DNA of 64,000 nucleotides from the NCBI RefSeq assembly GCF_052324685.1, contig NC_135213.1:37002078-37066077 (forward strand), in the 5' to 3' direction. This document shows, piece by piece, positions 22,908 to 36,000 of this stretch (positions within the stretch are counted from its first letter, which is position 1; the number at the start of each line of letters is the position of its first letter). Source of the stretch: Brachyhypopomus gauderio (Eukaryota > Chordata > Actinopteri > Gymnotiformes > Hypopomidae). Position numbers and translations under genes: made by a program. The notes under the pieces are model-generated. The model was given only the letters and a program-made list of their open reading frames with translations. It did not search any database and had not been told where the DNA came from.

Positions 22908-23497
22908 GCAATTGTTGGTTAAATGTAAAGCAATTTCTGAGAAAAAAATGAAAAAAGCCTTCCGGGGGCGTTGTCCTATAATGTGGGGTGTAGTTGCTAC
23001 AGTTATGGTTAGCGATTGGCAGTAAATTCATCCTCATTCCCAGATCCACACGCCCACTGAAAGACTGAGGGTCTTCATTCATTTTTTCATTACTGGTAGC
23101 CCGCAGTATAGCTTATGTAAAAATAAGCTATATATTTCCAGCAAGCAACTAAATGGTTTAGATATTTTAGAAACGCAATATACGCGTACCGCTTGTCCAA
23201 GGAGCTTCACGTAGGTAGTATCAGTGGGTAATTCAAAACCGTGGGATTAATTCAGTTAATTAGGCTGTCCAGCCTACACGGTTCCTCCGGCAGCGCCGCT
23301 GGTGGAGATGTTGCCGCACACAATCACGCACCACGTACAGTCGCTCGTCAGGGTCTGATGGACATCTTACTGACACTCTTTATTTAAACCCGACACAAGG
23401 AAGACACGGAGGCATCGGCGGCTTAAGAAGACATCTCTGTGAGCCTTATTCTCAGGAATAATTTGACGATTTTTTGAAAGAAAAGAAAAAAAAAATC

Positions 23498-24471
23498 ATG
23501 GGGTAAGTTCATTTTTTAAAAATACCTTCAGTCCGTAGCCAAACTGCACACATGAACTGATTTATTTATTTATTTTGCCTTTCACATACTACCGTGAGGA
23601 TAAAAGACGGTGGTGAGACGTTGCTCGTTAATGATGTCCACCCTGGTTAGGTAGGCTACCTAGAAGTTTAGAGCAGGCGGTTTCTGTATTACAGAGAGGA
23701 TCATCCTTACCTACGGGACCATATGAAACGTGTTCTCTACACTTCTGTCAACTGATCTCGTGTCCGTTTTTTCAAATTGCGCATTTATTCTTGCTGAATA
23801 TAATTAAGCACTTCTCTCTCTCATTGTCCTTGGTAAATGAACCTTATTTCTGAGGATACTTTTCGTTAAAAAAGCATTTTACGATACTGATGTAGACTAA
23901 TCAATGTACTGAGCAATGCTGTTCAAGACTAGAGCTATAAATATTTTTTTGTGTTAAAAATCAATAAATGATTCAATTTCAATGAGTCACTTATCATCCT
24001 AACATGGATATGGACAGAAATCTGAAATATTAACATTCCTGTAATATTGCTTCCCTCAGAAGCAAAGTACATGGAGTCCTGGTCACTTTACACCGAGATT
24101 CCAATAAAGGCAAAGATATGAGCACTGGATTTATCCAGATGTGAAATTTCCAGAGCACATCTCGGCATTTCGTGCTTCTGAATGGCTGTAGATGTGTGAT
24201 GGCAAATATGAGTTTAAGGTGCGTTCTTCGTGCAGAAAACAAAGTCTGAACCTTTCTTGGATAAAGAAGGGCAAACCAATTAGATTATGCAATTTATGTC
24301 ATCTGAGTTCCCATTGGTGCAAGCTGCCATTACTGCAAGGTGGACATTTTAACATGACACCACAAATTAGATAATGCATTAAAGACTTAATTAAAATATG
24401 AAGAAAAATAATATAACTTTATAACCATATGTTTTAACATATTGTTCTCACTGAGGTATTTTCTTTTGGCG

Positions 24472-24526
<55 letters not shown>

Positions 24527-26601
24527 AAGCTAATATTTATAGCTTCCAAACTGTGCATATGCAGTGATCCCTTGTAGAATATTTCATGCCTTCAAAAGCC
24601 ATTAGCAACCACAGCAATTTATCCAGTTATCCAGTTTGTGTTTCTTTACTGAATGAAACATTCCTCTAGTGATGACAGTAATTACTTCATTCAAAATCAG
24701 AAAGTGCATTTATAAGTTTAACCAGCAAGAGTGTCTCATAGTTGGAGTGTGTGGCCATGTTTGTCTCCTCTGTACATTACAATGATAAATTCAGTTTGTC
24801 CGTGCTCTTAGCATTCACATACTGAATGCATCACCTACACAATGAAACATGGACAGGGCAAGCAGCTGGATTGTGATAAAATTGCTTATGATTGAAATCA
24901 TATTGGGCTAGATATATAGCCGTATACTCCGAGAACTGTTTGGGGGGGGGGGGGGGGGGGTGAACGACTTTTATATGCTGGTACAAGTTGATCCCTATGA
25001 TGGAACTAAACTCAGTAGATACAGAGGAACGTAGAGTATTCTATGAAATCTGCTGGACAGAGCATGCCACAGCCTTTCTCGAGTAGCAGCTGATAGCTGT
25101 GCCTCTTTAACATACTTTGGAGAAATTCACCAACCTTGCTTGAATCGGTTTATCATTTGCTTTTCTATCATGCATTGTAAGACACTAAATAAGACCAGTT
25201 TATTACAGACACAAGACCAACTCCCTTCCCAAACTCTCTTACGTCAGTTTGATGTCTCATAGCTTCTAGAGCATGAAGTGGATTAGAATGAAAGATGCTG
25301 GGTCTATTAGACAAGGGTGAACACTTTTGCCCTTGGACACTGGCTGGTTGTATGAGAGAAGGAGTCTGAAATCATCTTCATCACACCACAGTTACTGCTA
25401 TAATGTCACTCATCAGAGCTGAATACAGATGTGGATATCTGTTACTCCAGCCTTTCCCACCAAATGACCATGCTGAGACCAGGAATGTGTCAACGTGACT
25501 CCATTAGCGTCAGCGCTAAGTCACCAAAATAATTAATATACTACAGCATTTTACAGTGAAAAGCAACACTGTGCCATGGCTTACAGGAGTGTACTCATTT
25601 TAATAGAACAATAGTCAACATAGCATGTGATTATCTTAACTGTTCTCATAATGTACATAGAGAGTGAGACGGTGAGAGTGAGACTGTGAGAGTGAGGCGT
25701 TGAGGAGGGGTGGTCCTCTGAGGGCCTGGCACTTTGTGCTAATGGTTAGAAGAGCTGTCAATGGGCAGTCACGTGGTAGAGAAACACTAAACCCCTGAGA
25801 AGATACAGAGAAATAATTAACGTGGCCCAGAATAGCCTGCTCTAACTAAACTCATACTGTGTTCATTTAAGTATAAAACGAACAATTCATTAATAACAAT
25901 TTAGTACTGGACTTTTACTGTCAGGGACTTATAAATGAGCTGTGATTCTGACGGGTCTACAAAAAGAAGAAGAAAAATTTCTAGTTAAAATTCAGGTTCA
26001 GAATCTCACCCTTATTTCATTTCACGTATGGCCACTGCTACTGAATTTTAATGGTAATTAGGTGATATGTCTTTGATGTTCGAAGATTCTCAGCCCTCTG
26101 GTGCAGTGTAAGCACTTTTTCTGTCTGCTGTGCACCATGTCTCAGCAGCATGCCTGCTCTTCCTCCTCGCCTCCTCAACTACCACTCCTCCTCTTCCTCA
26201 GCTCCCTTATAATGGCAGTGGATTAGAAGCACGCTAGCGGAATTGAATATGGTGATTAGGCGTTCTAGGAACAGGAACAACAAACTCAAAAGTCACTGCG
26301 TATCAGCGTACAGCTGCTTAACTGCTCTTGACACGCCTGTTTTGTTGTGTTTTGGGAGTGGCGTGAGTGATGGTCTTTCTGGGAACGGAGGTGGTATATG
26401 GAATCCTCTGTCTGTCTGTCTCTGTCTGTCTGCCTCTGTCTGCTGATGGCCGGTGGCAGAAGTTGCTCTTTTCTGTTGATCCGAGCAATGTGTGAATTAT
26501 ACAGTGACAATTCAGGATGGTCGACTTTTCCCCAAGGAAATATATTGTGATATATATATTTTTTACCTTTTTTGGGAGGGTACAAGTCTTAATTAGTAGA
26601 G

Positions 26602-26635
<34 letters not shown>

Positions 26636-29600
26636 TACTTGAATCATGGATCGGAGGTTGAATTCTTGTATCATTGTGGGTTTGCTAATAATGCTTGAGT
26701 AGATAGCTAGAATGATAGGAAATGGTTGTGGAACACAGTACGTTAAGAACTGAATGGAGCAAAGAATGTGGAACACCAGTAGTCCACATTAGACCTCTCA
26801 GTCTTGTTCATGTAGTTGACTGGACAGAAATGGTCATTGCTAGTAATATTTTCATTACCATCCTCTTCTGTTAAAGAAAATGGTGTGAACACATAGATCC
26901 TGTGAATTTGACGCATTTGTTGGTGAAGGTTTAAAATCACAAGTGCCACAGTCACATTGCATTCCTGAATGTCCATTTAATTTTTAAATTTTACTTAGCA
27001 GGTGTAATGATTTCAAAAATGATCGAGCAACTCACTCTGTAAGCACCCAGGATGCGACAAACTACAGCTGTAAAGTAAGAGTTGCTGTGTAGTCCTTGTC
27101 AAAATAATTTTTATTACAGGTTTGCATCTTTCACTCTTTATTATTTTTGAATCAACTTTATTTGATTGATTCAACTTTTCCTTTTAAACAAGATGAAAAT
27201 AAATATTCCAGCTTTTTTTCATAGGTTGCCAAAATTGCTGGCAGTTTCATAAACATACTACCACAAACGTAGTAGTGTAACATTTACCTTTTATACTACC
27301 ACTCACGTGTAGGTGTAGAGGAGACTGTTTAAATGGAGGCGATTGGGGGTGGAACCTCATCCCGAACTATATTTAGTCCCTCTCCCTCCCGGCCCCTGCC
27401 AAAAAGCTGGCATTTCTGTCTCGGCTGAGTAACATGTCTAGTGCTCTGGAAAGCAGGGCACCAATGTATCTAGTTGGGAAGGTGGGGTTGGGTTCCTCCT
27501 GAGTTTCTTTGGTTCGTGGCTCGAGCCAAGATGGAAGCCGGCGAGGTGGTGATCCGACTGCCGGGTCGCGCGGTTTCGCCGGGCAGATTTGGCGAGACCA
27601 CGGTGCTCCGGCACAAAGAGGTTCACCATTTCTTCTTCGTCCCCTTCAGGGAGCAGCCGATCTACAGCACGCGAGCGCACGTCTTCCAGATCGACCCCAG
27701 CACCAAAAAGAACTGGATGCCCACCAGCAAACACGCCGTCACGGTGTCCTACTTCTACGACAGCACCAGGAACGTCTACAGAATCATCAGCCTTGATGGC
27801 TCAAAGGTACAATTACCTCTGCCTTGTTTTTGTTTATAGTTCCTGCTTGGGTGGGAAAATCCCATTGGCCAGGCCTGGATCTGGACACACTGCTCCCACA
27901 GGGGGTCCCCAATCAGGTTCATGAGGCGTTGCAGTAAAATATGTCTTGACTCTCTTTTGAGTTTAAGTACTCATCAGATTTGAAAAGGGCACCAGACTGA
28001 CCCAGTAATGGAGTGTGATTACAAATGATACTACCGGACATGTCTCCAGATTGGTTCCAGATCTCCGTCAAGAGCTGAATGTAGTGACACACTGATCACT
28101 CACTGCAAGACAACCACAAAGGACGTGACAAACTAGTCTGTACTGCAGCTGTAAAGTCATGGGTGCTGTGTAGTCCTTGGCCAAAATTAATTGGATTACA
28201 AGTTTGCATATTTCAGTGTTTAATGTGTTTTGATTTGAAATGAGTTGCAATTGTTTTATACATGCCTTCATTATACTAGCCAAAGTTACAGCATTGATTT
28301 GTAAATAGGGTCTGCTTTGACTTGCCTACCTTGCATCATATATCAGAGGCTGCAATCAAGATAATCCCAACTCTCAGTGTACTGAGCAGCAAAAAACATA
28401 TGGCTGCAATGGAACCCTAATGCATTCATGACCACACCAAAAACCCTCATACGTTTTCCAATGCACTGTGTGTCTCCTCACATAAACCTCTTAAATGAGA
28501 TGAAACCTTTGCAATATAGGCCACTGTCAACTCAATCCCAACCCCTTAGTCCTGCTTGCAGAGGAAACATGGTGTGGTTAAAATAGCCCTGCTACTGCGT
28601 GTGTGTGTGTGCGCGTGTGCTTGTGCGTTAGGATTCTCTGAACCCCTGCTCCTTGTTTCAGAGACAGAAATAACATGGAAGTGTTCTCTGTGCACTGGAG
28701 TGGTTTAAACTGCCCCGTTGAGGCCAATGACTCTGGTCCCACGCAGATCAGCCCTAGTTTATCTGTAGCACAATGAAGCTGTAATGCTGCTTTGCTGTTG
28801 TGCAAATGATAACGGGATTTAATTCACTGTGAGCTCAACATGGCAGCGTTGCATAATTTCTTTGACTGCTCTGTCTGAGCTCATTGTGTTGCCAGTGTAC
28901 TTCCTGAACTGTTATTTACACACCGTCTGAATTAGGGCGGCCATGTTCTGGTTTTATGCTGGACAGGTGGGTGGAGCTACTGGGGGAGCAGTGGTAGCTC
29001 ATTGGTTACAATATCCAACTAGTAATCAGAAGGTTTGTAATTCAAGCCTTGGCAGTGTTGGGCCCATGAGCAAAGTCTTTAACCCTCAATTGCTTGAATT
29101 GCATTCAGTCATAATTGTAAGTTGTTTTGGATAAAAGTAAGAATCACTATGAAATCAAATTCAGATTCAGAACATTTTAGACTATTTAAAAGTCTTGTCT
29201 TTTTTAAATTTCTTAAAAATAACTAATTTAGTCCCTGAAAAATAAGGCGTGTGGTTATCTGAAGTGTCGCGTGTTCTGTGAAACTGCTACATATGTGAGG
29301 TCTATGTGAGCTGATCTTTACACACTGGTAATAGAACGAGGTTGGGTGGCTGTTGGCAAGGATGGTGTTCAATAATGGCAAAGAATGGTATACTAATCCA
29401 TAATCCATTAGTTTGTCTTCCATAATGTCCCACCTGCAGCACGCTTCCTCTCTCAAGCTGCTCGTGATGTGTCCTGACCTCTAAATTCTGTGAAGCTGTC
29501 AAACTGTGGCTTCCATCGCATGCCAGTGTTCGACACTTGACCCTTGACCCCAGCTGAACTGGCACCTGCTTATTGAAGACTGTGCCAAAGAGGCTGGCAT

Positions 29601-32600
29601 TAGTGTGCTCGTTTTTGGAAAAATACTTAACTACCAGTAACCTAAACTTACCCAAATTGAAGACCCACAAAAGTGGCCTCAGATTAGGACTACATCTCCC
29701 AGCACCAGGGCTCAGATTAGGACTACATCTCCCAGCACCAGGGCTCAGATTAGGACTACATCTCCCAGCACCAGGGCTCAGATTAGGACTACATCTCCCA
29801 GCACCAGGGCTCAGATTAGGACTACATCTCCCAGCACCAGGGCTCAGATTAGGACTACATCTCCCAGCACCAGGGTCCGCTCCCTGCTGCTGTGGTTCAC
29901 AGCTGTCCACCCACTGCAGCCCACATGCAATTATGAGCCTCCGGCAACTGATTAGCCAGCTGCATGCGAAGAGTGGGATTACCGCTCCATCGCACTGATC
30001 CCACCGCGGCTGAAAATACAGAGAAACGCAGAGTTCAACTTGCTTAGCATTCAGCCGGCAAAGGTACACGGACACGTAAAAGGCTCGGAGCGCCAACCTC
30101 GCAACCTCAGCCCTGACCTCGCTGCTCTTACTCCAGTACCTGACGCGCCTCGCCTTGCCTCGGCGCCCAGGGTAACGACGGGGCGATTAGTTCGGCTATC
30201 ACAGAGTGTTACCCCTTACAATTTAGACTGATGCGTCGGCTCCATCTGTTATCTAACGTTACTTCAGACGACGGGACGTAACACGTCCACATACATTTAG
30301 TCCTCGTTCCAGTACGAGTACTGGTTTACGTAGACCCACATGAGTCTGTACATACAAGAGGCAGGTCCAGTGCTGTATAACCGAGACCAAGCCAGGAGCA
30401 TTGAGACTGAAAGTATTACAGCAGCAGCAGGCGTGATCACTCCTCCATCTGAAGGAGGATGAACACAGGATGGAGGAGAGCTCTCCCTCACTCCTCCGCC
30501 GCTCTGGAGGAAGCGTTGCGTAACACGCAGAGCGCGAGAGAAGCTAGGGCACTCCGTCAGCTTTTCTGGTGTTCTGACTGAGCGGGGCCTCGCTGCGTAG
30601 CCCACATCAGTATTGTGTTTCCTGTATGTCTGTCAGCGAGTAGAGGAGCTTAAAGACCTTTTATGCTATACATAAAATGTTATGGTGGTCAATCTGTTGT
30701 TGATTTGATGGTGTAATGTGACTATTAGTTCCACGAACTCTAGCCATGGCAGTTCCGCTACACGTACACAACCCAGAGCCGTGAGTGAGTGAGTTCCCCG
30801 CGATGCCACAACCCTTCCCCCTGTGTTTTTACTCCTTTCTTCCTCTCAGCATCACACCCACACAAATACAGTCACTGGCGCTAACGCTGGTCATTCCGTC
30901 GATAACGTTTCACTGCCGAATAAAAGCCACCGTGGCTGAAGATTTAGAGGCTCTTCGGGGTTTATGGCTGGACATTCTTGGTGTCGTTCCCACCCTGTTT
31001 AACCATTTGAGGAGACAGACGAAGGATTTATTGCGAGATCATATGCAGAAGAGTCTCGCCAGTGAACTCTGCTATTTCTCCAACATTGCCTTTGGTTTGA
31101 GAGCCAAACTAAAAGACAACGGCCCAAACGCACACCTACACACACACCTACACACACACCTACACACACACACACGCACGCTCTTTTGTAGAAGCTGTAT
31201 ACTGAGTCAGGATGTTCTGTTAACAGATCACTGTTCGTGCATAAATTCCCTTACAGTCAATGAGAACACCCTATTGTCTGTGTCGCATCCTGTCGACACC
31301 TTCACAGGTCCGATCAGTTCATGCTAAACGAGCTGTCACTTGACGCTCCTCAGCTCCCAGAATGGGGATGAGAGTGGGTAAGGGTATGGTAGAGGTATGA
31401 GAATGGGTACAGGCATGAGAATACGTATGCGAAAGGCTATGGGAGTGGGTGTTGGTATTGGACTGGGTAAGGCTATGGTATGGGTATGGTAGGGGTATGA
31501 GTGGGCATGGGTAAGACTATGGTATGGGTACGGGTATGGTATGGTAGAGGTATGAGTGGGTATGGGTATGGTACAGGTATGGGTATGGTAGGGGTGTGAG
31601 TGGGAATGGATAAGGCTAGGGTATGGGTATGATAGGGGTATGAGTGAGTATAGGTAAGGCTATGGTAGGGGTATGGGTGGGTATGTGTATGGTAGGGGTA
31701 TGGGTATGGAAGGGGTATGGGTATGGAGTGGGTATGAGTGGGTATGGGTACAGGTATGGGTATGGTAGGGGTATGAGTGGGTAGGGTTATGGTAGGGGTA
31801 TGAGTGGGTAGGGGTAAGGCTATGGTATGGGTAAGGCTATGGGATGGGTATGGGTATGGTATGGTAGGGGTTTGAGTGGGTATTGGTATGGTACAGGTAT
31901 GGGTATGGTAGGGGTGTGAGTGGGTATGGGTAAGGCTATGGGTATGGGTATGGTAGGGGTATGAGTGGGTATGGGTATGGTAGGGGTGTGAGTGGGTATG
32001 GGTAAGGCTATGGGTATGGTAGGGGTATGAGTGGGTATGGGTATGGTAGGGGTATGAGTGGGTATGGGTAAGGCTATGGTATGGGTATGAGTGGGTATGG
32101 TAGGGGTATGGGTAAGGGTGTGGTATGGTATGGTAGGTGTATGAGTGGGTATGGGTAAGGCTATGATATGGGTACGGGTATGTGTATGGTAGTGGTATGA
32201 GTGGGTATGGGTATGGTAGGTGTATGGGTATGGTAGGTGTATGCGTGGGTATGGGTATGGTGGGGGTATGAGTGGGTAGGGGTATGGTAGGTGTATGGGT
32301 ATGGTACAGGTATGGGTATGGTAGGGGTATGAGTGGGTAGGGGTATGGTAGGTGTATGGGTATGGTACAGGTATGGGTATGGTAGGGGTATGAGTGGGTA
32401 TGGGTATGGAGTTCTCCCAGTGTGCCCATCCAGACTGCACATCGCCCCGGGTGCCTGTGCTGCCCCCCTCGCTGTCCCATGTTCGCTGTGAAGACTCATG
32501 CTGTTCTGTGTAATTGCCACAGGCGATAATAAACAGCACCATCACCGCCAGCATGAGCTTCACGAGGACGTCACAGAAGTTCGGCCAGTGGGCAGACAGC

Positions 32601-32807
32601 CGCGCCAACACGGTATACGGCCTGGGCTTCTCCTCAGAGCATCATCTGGCGAAGGTGGGTGGAATATTCTCTCTCTCTCTCTCTTGCTCTCTGAGCTGGG
32701 GAACACCTACACACTGTGCTCTAATGAGAAGCTGTACAGTCATCAGTGCGTGGGAGGTTTCTTCTGCGTGGTCCTCCCCTCCCCCCTTCTCTCTCCCTCT
32801 CTATCTT

Positions 32808-32838
<31 letters not shown>

Positions 32839-32989
32839 GTCTCTTTCTCTCTATCACACTCTCTTTTTCTCTCTTACTTCTCTGCATTATGATTAAGTGC
32901 TGTCATACATTGGGGGTGGAAAATCACCAAGGCCTCACTATCAGGCTTATGTAAGAGAGACATCATGCCCTCACACCCTCACACTCTCA

Positions 32990-33041
<52 letters not shown>

Positions 33042-36000
33042 TCCTTCCCAGTTACATTCTTCTAAGCTCTTTCTTCCTCGCTTGCTCGTGTTTCCCTCAT
33101 CTAACAATATAGATATAAATGAATGCAGTGTGTATATAGTATGTATGTTATATGCATATATCTGCACAGTATATGCATGGTTGACCGTGGGTTTACTCGA
33201 GTCAATAAAGTACCTGAAATGCTCTTTGCTTATAGTACTGTTGTGAAATTAGGGGATTTATGCAAAGCATGCAAACATGACCTCATCTGTTCTCAGTTTG
33301 CAGACAAGTTTTCAGAGTGTAAGGAAGCGGCACGCTTGGCTAAGGAGAAGTCCCTGGAGAAGACGGAGCTCGCCAACTCTCCCTCTCAGGTGTGGAGGCC
33401 ATCACTCACCTCGCTGTAAAGATCTCAGCAGTGCCAGCAGATCGCCGTGGCTTACGTCATTCTTCACTCACACCGACTCCTCGGGAGTAACGTTGGAATT
33501 CTGAGGCCTTGGACAGTTAGACACTTTAATAACATTTGCCCAGTGTGCACAAAACCTCACACTAGTACATTACTAAAATAGCCTCACTGCTCTTAGACAA
33601 TATGTATGAAGTTCTAGGTCTTCGTACTATAACTTGTGCGTTGCGGGTCAAAATCAATCGGACAGTCGGAATCACAGTAATTGCTGTGACTGTACTGTAA
33701 TTTCCCATTTAAGATTTATTCTCACTAGAGTCACCATCTGGACAGGGTTTCCCACAGGCAACTACAGGGATTCTTCCATATTGTGTAACAATGGGTGCTG
33801 GTGTTAGTTATGTCAGTAATTCTGTGTTGCTCTGACCATGCGTCGTGTCCGTGACGTTCGCCTGTGAGGTGCTGTCTGTGGTGCTTTACAGGAATCTCCT
33901 GCTGACATACACTCACCTCTGACCCCTCCCGTCACCTCTGACCTCTGCCGAATAAACGGCATGGGTGATGATGTCACCCTGTCTGATGTGTCACCAAACT
34001 CGGAGCTGCAGTCGGATCTGTCCCCTACGGCCCAGTCCCTTGGTCACAGGTAACTCTGAAAACAGCACAAGCACCTCACGAGTGTGTATGGAAGTGCGGT
34101 GGACAAACCAGCAGCGTTCTGAGTCTAAGAGGAGCCCTCAGGAACCTCCCCGCCGCCTTGATCTGGGGCCCACACGCTGCTACTCATGTTTGGGTTCAGC
34201 TCTTCTCAACAACCCAGTGCCAGGTTATAAAATTTAAGCTGCAGCGTACCTTACATAAGCTCACGTTAACATAAGCGATCGGTCCCTTGCCACAGCGAGT
34301 CTTTGCACGGAGGACAAACGCACAGTGAGCCCGACCGCACGCTGCAGCCGTTTCCGCATGCGACCGTTTGAGTGCCACGTTTTGCCAACGTCGACGCCGA
34401 GCAATTAGGAGTTAGCGTTTAATGTTCGTGGGATCTCTTGGAGACCTTCGTGCAGTTATCCTCACCGTGGCGAGCAGATCTTGTTGACGAGGCTAACGTA
34501 GGTGGCATCTGTTTGCGAGCGTCTGGTGGGATGAGTCAAATTTCTGACTCAGCAGAACTTACTAGCCCCACAATATGACCACGCTCCGGTTCTGTGGGAT
34601 TAGAAGTGTGATTTTTATTTTTTTTGTAAACCTTTTTCTTCTTTTCTCCAGAGACGTGCTCAAAGCTTGTCAGGTCTGCTCCTTCCGATAAACGGCGCGG
34701 TGTGTTGGGCCGAGGCAGCATGCGGGGAGCCTTCCTGACGTTCATGCGTTTTCCCTCTATATGCATATTTCGAAGTGGTTGATTTCTCCGGTGCTTGACA
34801 AACCTTGCATTCCTCCGGTGTCTTGTAGCTCCATCAACTCCGTCTAAGATCGTCTTTGTTTTGTTTGGCCTGGATATGCAGTCAGAGTTCCAAACCCTGC
34901 AGGAATAGCATGTTGATTCTTGACTCCTTGTGACTCTGTGACTGTTGAGATGGAGTTTTATGTTGTATTTTAAATGATTATGCATATCTGTAAACTTTCC
35001 TGAGAAGAAATTTTTGCATTTATTAAAGATTGCATTTGCATTCATCTCTCAGGTTGTTGTAATTATCTAGTTATTACAGATCAGATTACAGTAGTCTTCC
35101 GGTTTTAGACTACAGTGTATACAAAGAGTTTAGGGGCACCACACACTGACTGATATACTCGTTCACAAGCATGAGCAGCACGTAGTCTGTCTCTTATCAT
35201 GTGGTTTTAACCAGGTCTACAGATAGAAGCTCAAGTGAACATGAGTGGACACTGAGTTTAGGGGCACTCACTCTGTGTGGACTGGAAACTCTGGTTTCTC
35301 ACTCATGAGGCGTGTGCCAGTCAGGCTGACGGCCTGATGTGTCCCACAGCTGGAAGAGAAGGCCATGGTGTTTGTATGTGGTACTCAGAGACGGGTTCTG
35401 GGGGGTTCTGGGGAACTGGCTTGTGCTGGGACCGGACTCGGATCTGTGTGCGGTGTGCATTCACTAGATGAACACAGAGAGAATCCTCTGGTGTGCTAGA
35501 ATTGGGCCCAGGCCTGCAGACACAGTGATGACAGTCTTTGTATTTGTTGATTTATTTCTGTTTTGCTTTGAGGAATTTAGTTAACTAACAGAAATGGATG
35601 TGTGTTTGATACCAATAGTATAGTCACTGTTCTGCTGTTATTAATTTGGGAGGCATAGAAGCGATACACAATGTTGCATGGAGGTATATGAGGTTTATTT
35701 CAAATTTGGAATGTTTGCATATGTAATTCATACATACTATGAGTAAATTATGGAATGATGTCCAGATATTTTGAAGACAAAATGACAAATTTGTACATTT
35801 TAAAATCAATCAATAATAATAAAAAAACATTTTACTGGTTGACATATATCTGTACCTTTCATTCACATTCTTAAATTTCATGAAAAACTTTGTAATTACA
35901 TGATTCATTATCAGACAGCTTTTCAAAAGCTGTTGGATTACTGAATTACTGGTCACTTACAAAAGTGGTGTCATAGTGATAGTGGTGTCATAGTGATAGT

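Larger units (their letters stand above)
22004..23497. promoter_or_regulatory. Head-to-head region between tent2 and homer1
   Basis: The two start codons diverge and lie 1.5 kb apart, so the promoters of both genes must be here unless distal first exons exist. The tent2 5' UTR is spliced: an acceptor lies at 22026-22027. A 12-bp unit (AACGTTATTTAA) is repeated about three times at 22355-22392. A TTA triplet repeat occupies 22860-22907. The homer1 5' UTR lies immediately left of 23498. No TATA box was recognised for either gene. Confidence 0.55.
23503..27649. other. homer1 intron 1
   Basis: About 4.1 kb with no recognised gene. It contains a (GT)n run at 24475-24525, a 19-base G-run at 24942-24960, and a (CA)n run at 26602-26633. 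A GC-rich stretch (about 27330-27649) just before exon 2 has a consensus MEF2 site (CTATATTTAG, 27367-27376) and a frame open into exon 2. A roughly 110-bp segment (27040-27145) recurs after exon 2. Confidence 0.7.
27807..32522. other. homer1 intron 2
   Basis: About 4.7 kb. It holds a tRNA-derived SINE (28984-29145), a 33-bp minisatellite (29677-29874), a CpG-rich patch (about 30000-30620) and a 1-kb G-rich hexamer array (31361-32408) that stops 115 bases before exon 3. A 180-codon open frame at 30785-31327 matches no family I know and ends in CA-repeat translation, so I do not call it a gene. Confidence 0.7.

Noticed and set aside
30785..31327. 180-codon plus-strand frame in homer1 intron 2
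   Set aside because: No family resemblance, ends in CA-repeat translation (HLHTHLHTH), and no convincing splice or promoter context.
31473..32611. Reverse-strand open frames of 263-335 codons rich in Thr, His, Pro, Tyr and Ile
   Set aside because: They are translations of the GGGTAT repeat array in homer1 intron 2; composition follows the repeat and no domain is present.
34536..35045. 169-codon reverse-strand frame in homer1 intron 5
   Set aside because: Basic, low-complexity peptide with no domain I recognise, antisense to an intron; probably chance.
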